Part shown: one piece after another, positions 14,655-16,894 of the stretch
How positions within the stretch are numbered: position 1 is the first letter of the stretch
Layout of the letters: the number at the start of each line of letters is the position of its first letter
NCBI GenBank assembly: GCA_002352185.1
Contig: DEHY01000149.1
Location: 248-17,141, forward strand
Direction of reading: 5' to 3'
Length of the DNA: 16,894 bases
Origin: Competibacteraceae bacterium UBA2788
GTDB lineage: Bacteria > Pseudomonadota > Gammaproteobacteria > Competibacterales > Competibacteraceae
Notes under the pieces: generated by a model
The model's input: the letters and a program-made list of their open reading frames with translations, nothing else
Told to the model about the DNA's origin: nothing
Database searches by the model: none
Position numbers and translations under genes: made by a program

Positions 14655-14858
14655 CTAGGACACCGACAGGGATGATGTTGTTGTGAACAGGCTATCCTCG
14701 ATATGCTTCCATGTTTTTGGAAACGTCGTTGAGAACGCGATGCCCACCGGCAACAGAAACGTCGCTACGCCCACCAGCGCCACAACCCAGAAACCGATCA
14801 CCGGCGATAACGCCACAACCAGCAGCGCACATGCAGCTATCTTGAGCAGTTCTTTCAT
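14655..14858 (-). CDS. Small two-helix membrane protein of unknown function
   Basis: The frame encodes 67 residues from the ATG at 14856-14858. Nearly the whole first two-thirds is hydrophobic, with two segments (about 5-22 LKIAACALLVVALSPVIG and 24-43 WVVALVGVATFLLPVGIA). A Ser/Thr-rich tail (SLFTTTSSLSVS) ends it. The frame is open further up to 14918 (87 residues), but the longer N-terminus is not hydrophobic and has no ribosome site. The ATG also has no good Shine-Dalgarno; instead a mini-frame, MRCVDC with GGAGG before it, ends TAATG on this start codon. Expression by coupling is possible. I know no family. It ends 25 nt from the bidirectional terminator, which fits a real gene. Confidence 0.5.
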   Translation of the reverse strand: MKELLKIAACALLVVALSPVIGFWVVALVGVATFLLPVGIAFSTTFPKTWKHIEDSLFTTTSSLSVS

Positions 14859-15299
14859 TAGCAGTCTACGCAGCGCATATCCTCCGCCTGTCGGGCGAAA
14901 AGCGCGTGCGTCCTCCATAGGTTAAAAGTCAGCAGTCCAGTTTCAGACGGCCTTGCGTCTCGACGAGAAGTACGCGCCATCCGGGACCGAAGCACTACAC
15001 GAAGGTCGATCCAGCCTTTGCTGCGCCGCTTACGGCGCGACTTGCGATTTGGGTCGCCCGTTGACGATCCTTTCCATCCCTGCTCACGGAAGCAATGACT
15101 TCTCCTTGCAACTCTCTGTTTTTCAGCGCTTCCGCCCTTGTATAACCAGTTGATGTCAGTATACACAAAAAATGCTGCATTGCAAAATTTTTTGCGTTTT
15201 TTATTAAGGTGCGCCTTGATGCAATCAGGGTTTACCCCATCACCGGGGGGCACAGGAATAAGAGCGGGGGATGGGATATTTTGTGGGTCTGATGCGGCG
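14859..15299. other. Intergenic region without a convincing gene
   Basis: About 440 bases follow hupK on the - strand. Several open frames cross it but none has a ribosome site plus recognisable content. One - strand frame is Arg/Lys-rich (KSRRKRRSKGW) and ends at the small-gene start, possibly a decayed gene. A perfect hairpin GCGCCG-CTTA-CGGCGC lies at 15023-15038, and GCGAC/GTCGC at 15037-15057 competes with it. A CCCC-ATCACC-GGGG stem lies near 15236-15249, close to the hupK end, but no T-tract follows on the - strand. An AT-rich patch runs from 15160 to 15205. Confidence 0.5.
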
Positions 15300-16430
15300 T
15301 TAACGCGCCTCAATGACGAGTTCAAAGCCAACGCAGGGATCAAGCGCGGTGATGAGGAGTTCAATGGCTTGGCGGATCGTGGTGTTCGGCGTTACTGATG
15401 CGCCGGTCAAGCCGCACACCAAAGAACCTTGCGGATGGAAATTCCACTCGGTCGGCGCTGAGATGTTGTAGTCGCGCACCCAGCCCTCCGCGACCACCAA
15501 CCGATGAATCAGACGACCCCGCGCACATTCCACCACGCCCAAACCGGCGCCGCTGACCGTCTCCGCACGCGCCATTCCGGGATCAGCGCTAAGCGCAAGC
15601 GCCTGACTGCGCAATTCTGCAACCAGAACGCCGCTTTCAATGACCCGCGCCGTCAAGCGCGTAAGCAGTCCGTTGCCGTAATCGGCCCGCAGCGCAGTCA
15701 TCAGCGGATGCAGCCACAGTCGAGCTAAAGCGCCGGTTTCGCCGATGGCGTTCGGATCAAATTCGGACAGCGGCATGACCGCACAGCGGCCAAAATGAGC
15801 CAGATGGCCGTCATTCACACAGCGCAGGGTCACAGCAGCGGGCGTCATGGCGGTACGCAGCCAGCGCTCGAAACTGCGGCGATCCTCCAACCGTCCGTCG
15901 CCAAGCACGGCCTCGTTGACGACGCATTCGATGCCGTCCAGCGCCGCAGCGAGTTCAGCGTGGTTGGGCGCCAGCTCTGCGCCACCGATGCGATTCCACC
16001 CCGGACTGGGAAACAGCAGCGGTCGCAGCGACGTCAGCATTGGCCGCACCCGTTTCAAGGCGTCAAGGGCGGGAATGGCGCCGACGCAGCGCGGCCAATC
16101 CAGCAGGATGCGCCACACCGTCTGCTCAAGGGCTTCAGCGGCAACCAGCAGGCGGCGGGCGGCGACTTGAGCGGGTGCCGGAGTGAAACCCAGTGCAGCT
16201 TCGGCGGCGATGAGTCCAGCGACCGCCTGAGCGACGCTGCACAGGCTGAACAGCCGTGGCAACAGGATCATGGCGTCGTTGATACGGCGCCCGACGAGGA
16301 TGGAGCAGGCGTTAACCGGGCGGGTCGAAGTCAGCGCAGCATTGACGATCACGCCATTCTCGACCGCAACCCGAATTTGCAAGCCGCCTTCACCGCCGTT
16401 GATTGCGCGGTTCATGCCTGCTGCAATCAA
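15300..16430 (-). CDS. hupK: HupK, hydrogenase large-subunit-like maturation protein
   Basis: This protein of up to 376 residues is related to the [NiFe]-hydrogenase large subunit but has lost the active-site cysteine pairs. The region matching the L2 motif (RxCGxC) reads RLFSLCSVAQA, keeping one cysteine, Cys64. The C-terminal motif (DPCxxC) reads DPCVGFEL, keeping only Cys366. In the HupK family this protein helps assemble the Fe(CN)2CO group or the large subunit, and is not itself a hydrogenase. The frame begins with TTG at 16430 overlapping the hupJ stop (TTGA), with AGGA 4 nt upstream; an ATG at 16415 is the alternative. The order hupJ-hupK matches rhizobial and proteobacterial uptake-hydrogenase operons. 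Here hupK is the last gene seen, without a following hypA. Confidence 0.85.
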   Translation of the reverse strand: MIAAGMNRAINGGEGGLQIRVAVENGVIVNAALTSTRPVNACSILVGRRINDAMILLPRLFSLCSVAQAVAGLIAAEAALGFTPAPAQVAARRLLVAAEALEQTVWRILLDWPRCVGAIPALDALKRVRPMLTSLRPLLFPSPGWNRIGGAELAPNHAELAAALDGIECVVNEAVLGDGRLEDRRSFERWLRTAMTPAAVTLRCVNDGHLAHFGRCAVMPLSEFDPNAIGETGALARLWLHPLMTALRADYGNGLLTRLTARVIESGVLVAELRSQALALSADPGMARAETVSGAGLGVVECARGRLIHRLVVAEGWVRDYNISAPTEWNFHPQGSLVCGLTGASVTPNTTIRQAIELLITALDPCVGFELVIEAR

Positions 16431-16894
16431 GCGTTCCTGCGACCGCGCAAGAAGGCGCGACGGCTGAGCTTTGCCGAGGCTGGCTGAGGGGATTGCGTCG
16501 TCAGCGCCGGTTCCGGCATTGCGGCAGGCGGGGTCAATAATGCGCTCAAGCGCGCTTGCGCTTCGTGGCGAGCGCTGTCCTGGGAGGTGAAAGCGTCCAT
16601 CGGCGAGTGCAGCGACAGGCTTTTATAGCCGCCGACCGTTTCGTCCCCGCTGCCGATAAAGGCGCAGGTCGCCGCAGGCAGCGCCTCCTGGCTCTTTTGG
16701 CCGATGCCCCTGGCGTCCAGCGTGGTCCTGGCGGGGGGCAGGAGGATTGCGTTCATAAACCACGGCGTGATTAATACGCCGATCCAGCGGTCGCCAAGAG
16801 CCTGAAATCCAACCGCTTCAACTTCCAGACAGGCGTTGTAGATAGGCAAGTCCCGCATCTGCATCGCGCCAATCCGGCGAAATTGATCCACCAG
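16427..16894 (-). CDS. hupJ: [NiFe]-hydrogenase assembly chaperone, HybE/HupJ family, 5' end outside the window
   Basis: The frame is open to the window edge; a GTG at 16891-16889 exists but is probably internal. The visible 155 residues begin LVDQFRRIGAMQMRDLPIYN. The family core EVEAVGFQALGDRWIGVLITPWFMN follows, with ILLPP and a later GGYKSLSLHSPM segment. HybE proteins bind hydrogenase subunits during maturation and, in E. coli, recognise the Tat signal of the small subunit HybO to prevent premature export. After the folded domain comes an Ala/Pro-rich linker and the C-terminal SRRAFLRGRRNA. SRRAFLR matches the Tat consensus S-R-R-x-F-L-K, although it sits at the wrong end for export. The gene overlaps hupK by 4 nt. 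Other hup genes are expected beyond the window's right end. Confidence 0.85.
   Translation of the reverse strand: MVDQFRRIGAMQMRDLPIYNACLEVEAVGFQALGDRWIGVLITPWFMNAILLPPARTTLDARGIGQKSQEALPAATCAFIGSGDETVGGYKSLSLHSPMDAFTSQDSARHEAQARLSALLTPPAAMPEPALTTQSPQPASAKLSRRAFLRGRRNA

Noticed and set aside
14858..15364. 168-residue - strand frame overlapping the end of hupK
   Set aside because: It overlaps hupK, has no ribosome site and has mixed low-complexity content without a recognisable domain. At most it holds a decayed fragment.

Overview
The window is GC-rich chromosomal DNA of a gammaproteobacterial type. The RlmKL and YdfG homologues read like enterobacterial proteins but are clearly diverged from them. 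A class I PHA synthase, a C4-dicarboxylate-type TRAP transporter and uptake [NiFe]-hydrogenase maturation genes together fit a PHA-storing, metabolically versatile bacterium. A relative of the Competibacteraceae (Candidatus Competibacter, Contendobacter, Plasticicumulans) is plausible, but that placement is inference from gene content. There are no rRNA or tRNA genes, no transposase and no CRISPR array. Two very AT-rich intergenic islands (about 2920-3230 and 8465-8830) stand out against the GC-rich coding DNA.

Layout, left to right. (1) 1-2290: the 3' end of dctP, then dctQ and dctM of a TRAP transporter on the + strand, with a hairpin between dctP and dctQ and a rho-independent terminator after dctM. 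(2) 2297-2890 (-): a Tat-exported MepK/YcbK-like murein endopeptidase (DUF882). (3) 2891-3235: AT-rich intergenic DNA. (4) 3236-5885 (+): a YbaK-type aminoacyl-tRNA deacylase followed 4 nt later by the bifunctional 23S rRNA methyltransferase rlmKL. (5) 5979-7682 (+): phaC, convergent with (6) 7725-8291 (-), a PduO-type cobalamin adenosyltransferase. (7) 8292-9099: a long gene-free stretch with a 122-nt imperfect inverted-repeat element, a second hairpin, an AT-rich block and a GC-rich leader. (8) 9100-9747 (+): a secreted SLT-type lytic transglycosylase with a strong terminator. (9) 9873-14575 (+): a co-directional cluster of a DUF1285 protein, an unrecognised membrane-anchored protein, a QmcA/stomatin-like SPFH protein, NfeD, YjbQ and a YdfG-type short-chain dehydrogenase, closed by a symmetric terminator. 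(10) 14655-14858 (-): a small two-helix membrane protein, then about 440 bases without a convincing gene. (11) 15300-16894 (-): hupK and the 3' part of hupJ/hybE, the distal end of an uptake-hydrogenase maturation operon that continues beyond the window.

Two genes (MepK-like and SLT) remodel peptidoglycan. QmcA with NfeD form a typical membrane-quality/microdomain pair. TRAP uptake of organic acids could feed carbon to PHA made by PhaC, and hydrogenase could supply reductant. That metabolic link is inference. I found no clear new system. The most unusual items are the inverted-repeat island at 8465-8586, the leader of the transglycosylase gene, the unknown protein at 10487-11920, and a Tat-signal-like motif at the C-terminus of the HybE/HupJ chaperone.
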